Shown: positions 1 through 8,135, numbered from the stretch's first letter. The stretch is DNA of 64,000 nucleotides from Hymenobacter caeli (GCF_013294115.1 NZ_JABSNP010000004.1:186001-250000); one strand, 5' to 3'. Notes: a model not told the origin generated them from the sequence alone. Translations and numbers: made by a program.

Positions 1-180
1 CCCTACTACGTGCTGCTCGACCCCGCCGACGCGCTGGCCCGCCCCCTGGTGGCGCCCGTGGCCTACCAGCCCGATGCGGCCGCCTTTGCTCAGTTCCTCG
101 ACGCGGGCCAGCGCCACTACCGCCGGCCGGCCGTGGCCGTCGGAGTCGCGTTGACCGCCTCGTTCACCCGCTCGCGATAG
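1..180 (+). CDS. C-terminal end of a DsbD-like thioredoxin-domain protein (partial)
   Basis: Only the last 59 codons are in the window; the reading frame is open from base 1 to a TAG at 178-180. The peptide opens with PYYVLLDP and continues with a PVAYQPDAAAFAQFL stretch. That is how the C-terminal thioredoxin domain of Bacteroidota DsbD/thiol-disulfide interchange proteins ends: cis-Pro, 'YYVLLDP', then a last helix after a 'Y.PD...F..FL' motif. Such proteins carry electrons across the inner membrane to periplasmic thiol partners. The catalytic CxxC and membrane part would lie upstream, outside the window. The assignment rests on a short C-terminal signature, so another thioredoxin-fold protein is possible. 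Confidence 0.6.
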   Translation, partial: PYYVLLDPADALARPLVAPVAYQPDAAAFAQFLDAGQRHYRRPAVAVGVALTASFTRSR

Positions 181-415
181 TCTTTAACTAAATGGAAATG
201 AGTTTATTAATTTAAAAATAAGGATAATGCGCTGATTTTTACAAGGGCTAGCAGGTGAGCCGAAAGCTGCGCTTTGATTAAGGAGCCAGGGAATAAATTT
301 TCTAAAAGCGTGGGGGTAGGGTCTGAGTTGCGCCTCCCCCAAGCAGCTGGGTATAGGGCGCGGGGCCGGCCGGGGGTGGTCCTGCGGCAGCGTTTCATTT
401 TTTAGTTTCTGGAGT

Positions 416-1663
416 ATGCGGATTGCCTATTTCTCCGAATGCATGACGCCCGGCCAGGATGGCGTTTCGCGGGTGTTGCAGCGGCTGGTACTATACCACC
501 GCACCCAGGGCCACGACGTGTGCTGGATTACGGCCCTGCCCGACCCCAGCTTGCCCGAAGCCCAGCTTTGCACCCGCAGCGTGCCGGTGCCGGGCTACGC
601 GCCCTACCGCATGAGCACGGGCTGGCCGGGCCACCTGCTGGCCCAGCTCGCCGCCTTTGCGCCCGACGTGCTGCACATCCACGCGCCGTTCTGGCTGGGC
701 TGGGCGGCCAGCCGGCTGGCCCAGCGCCTGGGTATTCCGTGCGTGGCCACCTTTCACACCGATTTTGCCAGCTACGTGGGCTACCACGGCAGCGGCGTGC
801 TGGCCCCCCTGCTGCGCTGGCACAACCGCCTGGTGTACAACGCCTGCACGCTCACGCTGGTGCCCTCGCGCACGATGCAGGCCGCGCTCACCGCCGAGGG
901 CATCCGGCGCACGCGGGTGCTGCCCCACGGCGTCGATACGGGGGCATTCAGCCCCGCTTTTCGCTCGGCCGCGTGGCGGCGGGCCATCGGCGCGGGCGGT
1001 GCCGGCCCGGCCGCGTGCATCTTGCTGTACGTGGGGCGGCTGGTCTGGGAAAAAAACCTGGCCCTGCTGGCGCAGGCCTTGCCCGAGGTACTGGCTGGCC
1101 AGCCCACGGCAGCCTTCGTGTTTGTGGGCGACGGCCCCGCCCGCGGGGCCTTGCAGCGGCAGCTGCCGCAGGCGCATTTTCTGGGCTACCAGGCCGGCGA
1201 GGCCCTGGCCACGGCCTACGCCTCGAGCGACGCGCTGGTGTTTCCCTCCGCCACCGAAACCTTCGGCAACGTGACGCTGGAGGCCATGGCCTCGGGCCTG
1301 GCCTGCCTGGTGGCCGACGCCGGGGGCTCGGCCGACCTGGTCGAGCACGGGGTCACGGGCCTCAAGTTCGCGCCCCACTGCGCGGCCGACCTAGCCCGCA
1401 ATCTGCACGAATTGGTTCAAAACGAACCCCAGCGCAAGCGCATGGCCCGGCACGGGCTGGCCTTCGCCCAGCGCCAGACCTGGCCCGCCATCCTGGACCA
1501 GCAGCAGCGCGTGTACGAGGAGCTGGTGGCCCACCGGGCGGGGCGGGGCCCCCGCCTCCCCCCAATGCCGCCGCCGGCCCCCGTCGAGGAAATCACCCGC
1601 GAGCTGGTGGGCTGGTCACTGCCCCCGGCCGGCGTGTTGGGGACGGGGAAGCTAACAACCTGA
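416..1663 (+). CDS. GT4-family glycosyltransferase (MgtA/PimB-like)
   Basis: 415 aa. A retaining GT-B glycosyltransferase, probably using a nucleotide sugar to extend a glycolipid or surface glycan at the cytoplasmic face of the inner membrane. The N-terminal Rossmann half starts MRIAYFSECMTPGQDGVSRV, whose GV loop is typical of GT4 enzymes. 'HIHAPFWLGWAASRLA' and 'TFHTDFASY' (about residues 83-122) match the MgtA/alpha-mannosyltransferase subgroup. The C-terminal half has 'LLYVGRLVWEKN' and the EX7E motif in ETFGNVTLEAMASG (about 280-293). The ATG follows a CTGGAG sequence about 2 bases upstream. It converges on the STN gene. The acceptor sugar or lipid cannot be told from sequence. Confidence 0.85.
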   Translation: MRIAYFSECMTPGQDGVSRVLQRLVLYHRTQGHDVCWITALPDPSLPEAQLCTRSVPVPGYAPYRMSTGWPGHLLAQLAAFAPDVLHIHAPFWLGWAASRLAQRLGIPCVATFHTDFASYVGYHGSGVLAPLLRWHNRLVYNACTLTLVPSRTMQAALTAEGIRRTRVLPHGVDTGAFSPAFRSAAWRRAIGAGGAGPAACILLYVGRLVWEKNLALLAQALPEVLAGQPTAAFVFVGDGPARGALQRQLPQAHFLGYQAGEALATAYASSDALVFPSATETFGNVTLEAMASGLACLVADAGGSADLVEHGVTGLKFAPHCAADLARNLHELVQNEPQRKRMARHGLAFAQRQTWPAILDQQQRVYEELVAHRAGRGPRLPPMPPPAPVEEITRELVGWSLPPAGVLGTGKLTT

Positions 1664-1715
1664 CAGCGCCATAGTTGCCGTGCTTACAGCTGGTTAGTAG
1701 TTGTTGACCATCTTT

Positions 1716-3251
1716 TTAAAAGCGTACGCCCGCCTGCACGCCCGGCCACAGGCGCCTGACCGATTGGTCGTCCGTCGAATTCAGCCAGAGCCATTGGTCC
1801 TGGCCAAACGACCAGCGGCGGGCCCCTCGCTGGGCGGCCGTGGCCAGGTTGAGGGTGGGGCCGAGCAGCAGCGAAACCTTGCCGTCGCGCTTGAGCTGCC
1901 AGGCCAGCAGGGGCCGCAGCTGCACGAGGCGCGCGTGCCGGATGTCGTCGTCGTCGTCGTCGCTCGGCAGCGCCCACGCCACCAGGTCAACGCTGGGCGT
2001 GAAGCGGCCCCGCGCCCGGCCGGCCGTGCCCAGGCCCAGCCCCCAGGCCACGCCCGAGCGCCGGTCGAACGGGCCAATGGCCGCGTTCAGCACCAGGTAG
2101 GCGTGCTGCACACCGATTTTGACCATGCCGCCCACGGGCAGGCCCTCGCTCAGCCAGGCCTCGCCGCGCAGGTAAGTGTGGCCCCACGCGTTGGCCAGGT
2201 CCAGGCGCTTGCCAGGGGCCACCGCCGGGGGGCTAGCCGGTGCGCGGGCCGGCTGTATGGTAGCCAGCGAAGCAGGAATTGGCAAACCGTTATTATCTAA
2301 GCTACTGTTTGTCAATAGACTAATTCGCGGCGATAAGAAGGTTAGGGCGCGCGCCGCCTCGTGGTCCGTCTGCGGCGAGGCACTGGCCCGCTGGCCGGCC
2401 GCTGCGCGGCTTAGCGGCTTGGCTAGGCCGCCGCCGCTGCCGGGGGGGGCGGGCCGCGGGCGGGCCCCGGAGGACTGGCCCGCGGCCCGCGCGGCGCCGG
2501 CTGCTACCTGGCCGTTGGCCCGGGCGGCGGGGCCGGGGCGAAGCGGGGAATTGGCTGCCTCCGCCGGTGCGGCGCGGCTAGGCGGCGCGGCCGTTGGCCG
2601 GCCCGGCCGCCGCCCGGCTGACATTCCGCCGGCCGTGCCGAGCGCACTGCTCGTCCGTCGGCGGGGCCCCGGGGTGGAGAAAGCAACCAGGGGCGCACCG
2701 GTACCCGCCGGCGGGCCGGCGGCAAGCGCCGGGGCCCCATCCTTCCGAGCCGGGGGGAACGCCGCGGCGGGGCGGGCCGTGGGGGCCGGCCGCTGAGCGG
2801 CGAAGGCCGCCCGCCCGGGCAGGGGCGGCCCGCTGCGGGCGGGGTAGCCGTTCACGGCGGTCACGCCGGCGGGCAGGGCGGCGGCGGCGGGCCACAGCAC
2901 CAGCTGGCCACCGAGCAAGCCGTAGGATAGGTGGGTGGCGGCCAGCACTTCGCGCAGCACCGCGCCCAGCGGGCGCGGCGGCCCCGCTGCCAGCCGGTAG
3001 CGGCGCCCCACCGGAATGAGCGAGCTGCTGTAGCTGAACGGCAACCGGCTCTGGCGCGATAGTTCGGCCAGCACCTCGCCCAGCGGGCGGTTGCCGGGCG
3101 TGGGCGCTACCGGGCGCGCCAGTACCGCCGGCCCAGCCGGCGGCGGGCTGGGCTGCTGCGCCCGCGCCGGCCCGCCGCCGGCTAGCCCGGCGGCCGCCAG
3201 CACCAGCAACGCGCGGCCCGCACCGGGCCAGTACCCCGGGCCCCCGCTCAC
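1716..3251 (-). CDS. STN-domain outer-membrane-like protein of the sigma/FecR locus
   Basis: 511 aa from a GTG that overlaps the fecR stop by 4 bp (GTGA), so it is translationally coupled. After a signal-like segment (LLVLAAAGLAGGGPARAQ, to about residue 33) comes an STN domain (about 45-110) with the family pattern PFSYSSSLIPVGRRYRL and PLGAVLREVLAATHLSYG. The middle third is a Pro/Ala/Gly-rich low-complexity stretch. The last 150 or so residues look like a small beta-barrel ending in an aromatic residue (GVQAGVRF) and contain a run of six Asp. STN domains normally sit on TonB-dependent receptors or secretins and relay a signal to FecR. Here there is no TonB plug or 22-strand barrel. The 3' neighbour converges on it. 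Function as a surface sensor is inferred. Confidence 0.65.
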   Translation of the reverse strand: MSGGPGYWPGAGRALLVLAAAGLAGGGPARAQQPSPPPAGPAVLARPVAPTPGNRPLGEVLAELSRQSRLPFSYSSSLIPVGRRYRLAAGPPRPLGAVLREVLAATHLSYGLLGGQLVLWPAAAALPAGVTAVNGYPARSGPPLPGRAAFAAQRPAPTARPAAAFPPARKDGAPALAAGPPAGTGAPLVAFSTPGPRRRTSSALGTAGGMSAGRRPGRPTAAPPSRAAPAEAANSPLRPGPAARANGQVAAGAARAAGQSSGARPRPAPPGSGGGLAKPLSRAAAGQRASASPQTDHEAARALTFLSPRISLLTNSSLDNNGLPIPASLATIQPARAPASPPAVAPGKRLDLANAWGHTYLRGEAWLSEGLPVGGMVKIGVQHAYLVLNAAIGPFDRRSGVAWGLGLGTAGRARGRFTPSVDLVAWALPSDDDDDDIRHARLVQLRPLLAWQLKRDGKVSLLLGPTLNLATAAQRGARRWSFGQDQWLWLNSTDDQSVRRLWPGVQAGVRF

Positions 3252-4411
3252 GGCTGGGCAACTAGGGTGGCCGAATCCGTAAGGCCGGCCGCGGCCGTAT
3301 CCGCGGCGCAGCCGGGGCCGGCCAGCACGTAGCCGCCGCTGCCGTCGGGGCCCAGGCGGCTGGCGGTGGCGGCGGCCAGCACGGCCAGCACCTGGTGGGG
3401 CTGCGGGCGGGCAAAAGTGCCGGTGAAGCGGCACTTGCCCAGGCCGGCGCTCAGCAGCGTCACGGCCGTGCCGAAGGTGGCCCGCAGCGTGTGGGCCACC
3501 TGGGCCACCGGCGTGTCGCGGAAGCGCAGCGTATCGGTCTGCCAGGCCCGGAAGTTGTGGTCGGCCGTGGGGGTGCGGCGCAGCGCGGCGGCCACGCGGC
3601 CGGGGGCATCGGCGGCACGCAGGGCGGCGCGGGTGTCGGCCGTGAGCAGCACGCTGTCGGGGGCGGCGAGGCGCAGCAGCCACACCCGGCCGCGGGTCAC
3701 GCTCACTTCCACCGAGTCTTCCGCCGCGTAGGCCCGCACGTTGAAGGCCGTGCCCGTCACGCGCACGCGGGCCGTGGCCGTGCTCACCAGGAAGGGCCGG
3801 GCGGGGTCGGGCACCACCTCAAAATACGCCTCGCCCGTGAGCTGCACGGCCCGCGTACCGGCGCTGGCCGGCGTGCTCAGCCCCCGGTAGTGCAGCCGCG
3901 AGTGGGCATTCAGCCACACCCGGCTGCCGTCGGGCAAGCGCACCAGCTGGCGGCGGGCGGCGCTGGCATAGGTGGTCACGGCGTCGCGCTTGCGCAGGAA
4001 CTGCCCGTCGGTCAACAGGTAGCTGCCGCCCACCAGCAGCGCGAGCGCGGCGGCCAGCTGCCACCAGCCGGGGGCGGCCGGCACCGCGCCGGGCCGCAGC
4101 GGCCGCCCCACCGGCGCGGCTTGGGCAACTGCCGGCTCCTCCGCTTGTGGGGGGGCCACGGCTTGCATCAGGGGCCGGAAGCGCTGCCAGGCGGCCTCCA
4201 CGTCGGCCGGCGTAAAGAGTACGGGGCCGGCCTGCGCCTCGCCGGCCCGCTCCCAGGCGCGGGTCACGGTGGCCAGAACCTGCAGGTGCACCGGGTCGGC
4301 CTGCACCCAGGCACGCAGCTCGGCCCGCTCGGCGGCCGAGGTTTCGGCGGCCAGGTGGCGGGCCAGCAGTGCCCAGGGGGCATCGGGCGGGTCGGGGTAG
4401 CGTTGCGTCAT
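3248..4411 (-). CDS. FecR-family anti-sigma factor
   Basis: 387 aa. An inner-membrane regulator that holds the ECF sigma factor and receives a periplasmic signal. The N-terminal cytoplasmic part (about 1-110) is followed by a single membrane segment WWQLAAALALLVGGSYLL (about 122-140). Then comes the FecR domain with the conserved 'RRQLVRLPDGSRVWLNAHS' and 'EAYFEV' motifs and 'VRVTGTAFNVRAYA'. The C-terminal DUF4974-type region (about 310-370) contains 'FRDTPVAQVAHTLRATFG' and 'CRFTGTFA'. The ATG overlaps the sigma stop codon (ATGA) and its own stop overlaps the STN gene's GTG. The three genes are therefore one coupled operon. Confidence 0.92.
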   Translation of the reverse strand: MTQRYPDPPDAPWALLARHLAAETSAAERAELRAWVQADPVHLQVLATVTRAWERAGEAQAGPVLFTPADVEAAWQRFRPLMQAVAPPQAEEPAVAQAAPVGRPLRPGAVPAAPGWWQLAAALALLVGGSYLLTDGQFLRKRDAVTTYASAARRQLVRLPDGSRVWLNAHSRLHYRGLSTPASAGTRAVQLTGEAYFEVVPDPARPFLVSTATARVRVTGTAFNVRAYAAEDSVEVSVTRGRVWLLRLAAPDSVLLTADTRAALRAADAPGRVAAALRRTPTADHNFRAWQTDTLRFRDTPVAQVAHTLRATFGTAVTLLSAGLGKCRFTGTFARPQPHQVLAVLAAATASRLGPDGSGGYVLAGPGCAADTAAAGLTDSATLVAQP

Positions 4412-5157
4412 GCTGAAAGGCTGGGGGGAAAGGCAACGGGCCCCAGGGACAGATACGCCCCGGGCACGCTACCCCCACGCCGCCCCGAAAAATAAGCCTG
4501 AAACTGGGTTGGGGCCGGCCGGGCCATGCCCGGCGCGGCCGGCCCCAACCCGCCGCCCGGGGCCCGGCACGCCAGCAGGTAGAACAGCAGCCCGTACAGG
4601 TTTTTGAGCACCCCGGCCAGCTCCCGGCGCAGGATGCGCAGGGCCTTGCCCATCTGGTTTTCCACGGTTTTGGGCGAGATTTCGAGCGCCTCGGCGATTT
4701 GCAGGTAGCTCAGCTCCTCGTAGCGGCTCAGCTCGAACACGGCCCGGCACTGGGGCGGCAGGTGGGCCAGGGCCGCCGCCACGGCCTCGGCCGCTTCGGC
4801 CGCGTGCAGGCCGGCCAGGGCGTCGGGGGCCACCGGGGCGGGGGCAAGCGGGGCCTCGTCCCAGGCTACTTGGCGCTGGGCGCGCTGCTGGTGGCGCAGG
4901 GCGGCGTTCAGGGCCATGCGCGTGAGGTAGGCCCGGTGCGAGTCGAGGGCCGGCAGCGTGGCCACCCCCTGCCACACCCGCAAAAACACGTCCTGCAAAA
5001 TGTCTTCCACCGCCGCCCGGTCGGGCACCGTGCGGTACACCAGGCTGCCCAGCGGGGCGTAAAAGGCCTGGAACAGCTGTTCGAGAAACGCCGCCGGGTC
5101 GGTCTGGCGCAGCAGCGTCAGGCGTGCATCGAGCGCCGCATCGTCGAATTTAGCCAT
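4408..5157 (-). CDS. ECF RNA polymerase sigma factor (Bacteroidota RpoE-like)
   Basis: 249 aa. Region 2 is seen as 'FYAPLGSLVYRTVPDRAAVEDILQDVFLRVW' spread over residues about 32-62. Region 4 is the 'LPPQCRAVFELSRYEELSYL' helix, then 'QIAEALEISPKTVENQMGKA'. These match the Bacteroidota ECF sigma family that works with FecR. The usual end of the family, 'LKNLYGLLFYLLA', is followed here by about 55 extra residues (Gly/Pro/Ala-rich, ending AFPPSLSA) with no match I recognise. It is first gene of the sigma/FecR/STN operon. No clear TAnnTTTG element was found upstream. Confidence 0.92.
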   Translation of the reverse strand: MAKFDDAALDARLTLLRQTDPAAFLEQLFQAFYAPLGSLVYRTVPDRAAVEDILQDVFLRVWQGVATLPALDSHRAYLTRMALNAALRHQQRAQRQVAWDEAPLAPAPVAPDALAGLHAAEAAEAVAAALAHLPPQCRAVFELSRYEELSYLQIAEALEISPKTVENQMGKALRILRRELAGVLKNLYGLLFYLLACRAPGGGLGPAAPGMARPAPTQFQAYFSGRRGGSVPGAYLSLGPVAFPPSLSA

Positions 5158-5479
5158 AGGAATTAACCGTTGCTGCTCGGGTTAATAAGTGGTTCAACAC
5201 GGGCGCATAAGCGCCCCCGGCCGCGGCCGCGGGGGGCGAGCTTCCGGGTGAGCCGGGCCCGCGCCCGGAACGCCAAGTTCAATTTACGGAAATAGGTTCG
5301 GCCACGGCGGGTCGGGGGCGGCTGGCGTTGGCCATCCGCGCCCCGCGGCTAAAGGTAGGCGCGGCCGGGGCTGCCCAAAGAACGGCGGGGCGCGGGGGCG
5401 GGGGCCGGCCGGGCATCTGTTCCCTGCCAGGCACGCCCGCCCTCGTCGGCCTGCGGTCCTGACCCCCTGATTTCATTTC
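5158..5479. other. Gap upstream of the sigma operon
   Basis: A divergent region of 322 bp between the sigma factor and the next plus-strand frame. It should hold the sigma-operon promoter, but I see no good Bacteroidota promoter match, repeat or RNA gene. The middle is G/C-only low complexity; a short AT-rich stretch lies just before 5480. Confidence 0.4.
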
Positions 5480-5995
5480 ATGGCTGCTAAAGTTTCTGCG
5501 CAACCTACTGCGGTAACGGCCGCAGCGGGGCTGTTCGTTGCGGCAGTCGCCTGCCAGAAGAAGGCCGGCCCTACCCCCGCCGGTACCCTGGCCGTCCTGC
5601 CCCTCGCAGTGGCCGCACCCGCCGGCAATCCCACCAGCCCGGCCAAGGGCTGGGCCCGGCCCGGTACTTCCAATAGCCCGGCACCATTCTCTGCGGCCGG
5701 CGCAACATGCAGACGGCTCTTGGTACCGCCTTGGATTGACTGCCAGCGGCTCCGTGGGGCCGTCGCCGGCCAGCATATTTTGGGGCATCCGGGCGCAGTC
5801 GCTCGAAATGCAGGCCCTGCGCCCGCTCGGTACGCCGGAAAAATGCTCGACCTCACCGGCCGCCGCGTGCGCCCCGCCGACGCCCCGGCCCGCCAGCACC
5901 TGCTGAACCTGAGTGGCCTGGCCCCCGGCGTGTATTTAGTGCGGGCCGAAGCGGCCGACGGCAGCGCCGTGGTGCAGCGCCTGGCGGTGCAGTAG
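5480..5995 (+). CDS. Short protein with a type IX-like C-terminal sorting domain, probably a decayed cargo gene
   Basis: 171 aa if translated from the ATG at 5480. The last 50 residues (LDLTGRRVRPADAPARQ, then LNLSGLAPGVYLVRAEAADG and VVQRLAVQ) follow the type A T9SS sorting domain and resemble the end of the cargo protein at 53363-55273. The N-terminus has a hydrophobic stretch ending AVAC that could be a lipobox. The middle (residues 60-120) resembles nothing and looks out of frame; the expected YPNPA-like motif before the domain is missing. A lipobox and a T9SS domain on a 171-aa protein is an unlikely pairing. I read this as the scar of a larger cargo gene, but a real small surface protein cannot be excluded. 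Confidence 0.4.
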   Translation: MAAKVSAQPTAVTAAAGLFVAAVACQKKAGPTPAGTLAVLPLAVAAPAGNPTSPAKGWARPGTSNSPAPFSAAGATCRRLLVPPWIDCQRLRGAVAGQHILGHPGAVARNAGPAPARYAGKMLDLTGRRVRPADAPARQHLLNLSGLAPGVYLVRAEAADGSAVVQRLAVQ

Positions 5996-6219
5996 CGGCA
6001 GAGCAAGTTGCTGAACTTATGCTTGGGATCAAAGGGGGGTGTAAGCGCAGGCTAATAGTTAACGATAGAAAAGAAAAACAGTACAATTAAAAAAACACCA
6101 TACTAAATAAAAAACTGACAGTTATCTAAAGCAAGGCAAAACTACATATTTGATTGTTTGTGCAGGATGATCTAGACCATTCCATTAGGGCTAGAAAAGC
6201 AAAAAACAATATTTTAGAA

Positions 6220-6549
6220 TTAATTTTGGTCATATGAATACAGTTTTTTTATTATATAAACATTCCCGTCAGGATCTTCTGGTAATATTCTTATGAGAAT
6301 AGAATCACCTACATGACAACTAAATTCTCTAGTACCGCTATCATTCTTATAAAGAGTTAACTTATAATTATATTCAAAATCAATATTATATCCTCTTGAA
6401 AAGACTACTCTTGTAATTTTCGCATGTACGTTAACGCCATTTTTGTCGAGCTGGCTCTTGACTTTGTTTGTCCATATTTCAGAACAAACGACTACCAAGG
6501 CCACAAATCCCACAAAAATTAATGCTTTCAGCGGTTTGAAGGACTTCAT
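6220..6549 (-). CDS. Small membrane-anchored protein of unknown function in an AT-rich island
   Basis: 109 aa from the ATG at 6549 (a TTG 15 bases upstream is also open). One N-terminal membrane segment (LIFVGFVALVVVCSEIW, about residues 10-27) is followed by about 80 residues with alternating beta-type character (HAKITRVVFSRGYNIDFEY, VGDSILIRILPEDPDGNVYI). That suggests a small extracytoplasmic beta domain. Base composition and codon use are AT-rich, unlike every neighbour, so recent acquisition is likely. It lies 49 bp downstream of another AT-rich gene on the same strand. An AGAAGGAG sequence just after that gene's stop is too far from the ATG to be its ribosome site. I do not recognise the family. 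Confidence 0.5.
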   Translation of the reverse strand: MKSFKPLKALIFVGFVALVVVCSEIWTNKVKSQLDKNGVNVHAKITRVVFSRGYNIDFEYNYKLTLYKNDSGTREFSCHVGDSILIRILPEDPDGNVYIIKKLYSYDQN

Positions 6550-6598
6550 ATGTTGGGGACTCAAAAATATTTCAAGGCGTAAAAATAATTACTCCTTC

Positions 6599-6883
6599 TT
6601 AGCCTGAATCTTCATCTCTCATCTGTTTCACAGTCCCTGATATTGAAGCACCTGTGCCATTAGCAACTGAAATACCTGTTAATTCATTAATGACTTCATT
6701 AACCCTTTTTGCTTTGCCAAATTTATTAAATCCAATACTCACAGCGCATCCAACAGCTTCGGCTACAGCTTCACCAGCATCCTTATTGTAGTCTAAAAGA
6801 GCCGTTTTTATTTGAAGTGATTTTTTATAATCAAATGCTTCTTCTAAAACAAGATTTCCTCCACCCCGGTCGTAGGTGACCAT
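6599..6883 (-). CDS. Small unknown protein in the AT-rich island
   Basis: 94 aa from ATG 6883; the frame is also open to a TTG at 6922, just after an in-frame TGA. The sequence (MVTYDRGGGNLVLEEAFDYK, later GKAKRVNEVINELTGISVAN) is mostly helical with one weakly hydrophobic Ala/Gly-rich stretch (EAVAEAVGCAVSIGFNKFG) and no known motif. Codon use is AT-rich like the downstream gene, but the first bases are GC-rich, so this may be the 3' end of a larger acquired gene truncated on insertion. It could pair with the next gene. No function is proposed. Confidence 0.4.
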   Translation of the reverse strand: MVTYDRGGGNLVLEEAFDYKKSLQIKTALLDYNKDAGEAVAEAVGCAVSIGFNKFGKAKRVNEVINELTGISVANGTGASISGTVKQMRDEDSG

Positions 6884-7203
6884 GCGAAATCTCACACCAG
6901 AGAGCGTTTCCGCCGGGACCAATGTTGATCAAATGTGGATTAGAAGAGAGGGAAAAATATAAATATTAATATAATGGACAAATATTTTATGGTGTTATTC
7001 ACTTTGAATTAAAAACCAAATTTCTTTTAATTGTCACAATAATTAGTAGAATCTTTTGCTAACACTTTTATGAATATAAAGCCCTCTAAATTAGCATAAT
7101 TTTCTCTTTCCCCTGACCTAATAATACTTTTATTAAAACCTAGAGTAGGGTGGTAGAGCGGCTGCTATGCTGTAAGCAGATGCTCTACTCGCCGCAAACG
7201 CCA
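6884..7203. other. AT-rich intergenic stretch with a tRNA-like fragment
   Basis: About 320 bp without a gene I can support. Most is A/T-rich. The last part (about 7143-7190) contains a sequence resembling the D arm and anticodon arm of a tRNA, GGTGGTAGAGCGGCTGCT followed by AAGCAG, but no T arm follows and the anticodon loop would be 8 nt. It may mark the edge of the acquired segment. Confidence 0.3.
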
Positions 7204-7992
7204 CTACAAAGTCAGCGCAAACGCATCCCCGTCCTGCAAGGCCGGAAACTTGGCTCTAAAGTCCTGTAAATCGGCCCAACTCAGCGTGCGGGTGAAGCAG
7301 CCCACGGCGTCGCCGGCTTCCGCCAGGTACTGGCCGCGGGCGTCGAGCAGGGCCGAGTCGCCGGCGTAGGCGTGGCCGGAGCCGTCGGTGCCCACGCGGT
7401 TCACGCCGGCCACGCAGGCCAGGTTTTCGAGGGCGCGGGCTTGCAGCAGCACCTGCCAGGGGCCCCGGCGCACGGCGGGCCAGTTGGCCACGTACAGCAG
7501 CAGGTCGTAGGGCGCGGCGGCGGGGTTGCGGCTCCACACCGGGAAGCGCAAATCGTAGCACACGAGCGGGCAGATGCGCCAGCCGCGCCACGCCTCCACC
7601 GGCGGGCCCCCCCGGCCGGCCGTGTAGGTGCGGTGCTCGCCGGCGAAGGTGAACAGGTGGCGCTTGTCGTAGTGCGCCAGCGTGCCGTCGGGCCGTGCCC
7701 ACAGCAGGCGGTTGTAGTAGTGGCCCCCCTCGCGGATGATGACGCTGCCCGTCACCACAGCGTCGTGGCGGGCGGCGGTGGCGCGCAGCCAGGCCACGGT
7801 GGGGCCGTCCATGGTTTCGGCTTGGCCCGCCGCGTCCATGCTGAAGCCGGTGGTGAACATCTCGGGCAGCACAATCAAGTCGGTGGGCTGGGCGTGGGCT
7901 GCCAGCAGGGCATCGAACTGGGCGCGGTTGGCGGCCGCGTCGTGCCAATGCAAATCGGCTTGCACAAGGGTAAGGGTGAGGTCAGGGGCCAT
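7204..7992 (-). CDS. Nitrilase-superfamily amidase (YafV / omega-amidase type)
   Basis: 262 aa, the usual length for omega-amidases. The catalytic triad is visible: Glu in LIVLPEMFTTGFSM (about 43), Lys in HYDKRHLF (about 109) and Cys in ICPLVCYDLRFPVWSRN (about 145). YafV-type enzymes hydrolyse alpha-ketoglutaramate and alpha-ketosuccinamate. Those are by-products of glutamine transamination, including the reaction of methionine/glutamine aminotransferases. The next gene upstream on the same strand is such an aminotransferase, which supports the assignment: the pair could close a methionine salvage step. A hairpin element (8023-8135) separates the two, so co-transcription is uncertain. Confidence 0.9.
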   Translation of the reverse strand: MAPDLTLTLVQADLHWHDAAANRAQFDALLAAHAQPTDLIVLPEMFTTGFSMDAAGQAETMDGPTVAWLRATAARHDAVVTGSVIIREGGHYYNRLLWARPDGTLAHYDKRHLFTFAGEHRTYTAGRGGPPVEAWRGWRICPLVCYDLRFPVWSRNPAAAPYDLLLYVANWPAVRRGPWQVLLQARALENLACVAGVNRVGTDGSGHAYAGDSALLDARGQYLAEAGDAVGCFTRTLSWADLQDFRAKFPALQDGDAFALTL

Positions 7993-8022
7993 TTGATGGT
8001 AAACGGTTTTGTAGAATGAGTC

Positions 8023-8135
8023 GCCGGCTAGTAGCGCGAACTTTGTAGTTCGCGACGCTCGCTTCGTCGCGGCGATGATTGTTGTACACTCACCGTTCAG
8101 CGGCGCGAACTACAAAGTTCGCGCTACTAGCCGGC
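8023..8135. repeat. Inverted-repeat element, family A (copy 1)
   Basis: Two perfect 32-nt arms (8023-8054 and 8104-8135) with the core GCGAACTTTGTAGTTCGCG, itself nearly palindromic, around a 49-nt loop. The right arm runs into the 3' end of the aminotransferase gene and contains its stop codon. A second copy with the same arm core lies at 47611-47735. Two related copies in 40 kb suggest a MITE- or REP-like family. Confidence 0.8.

Noticed and set aside
1716..5157. Classical SusCD or FecA-type locus
   Set aside because: No TonB receptor or SusD lipoprotein follows; the third gene has no plug and no large barrel.
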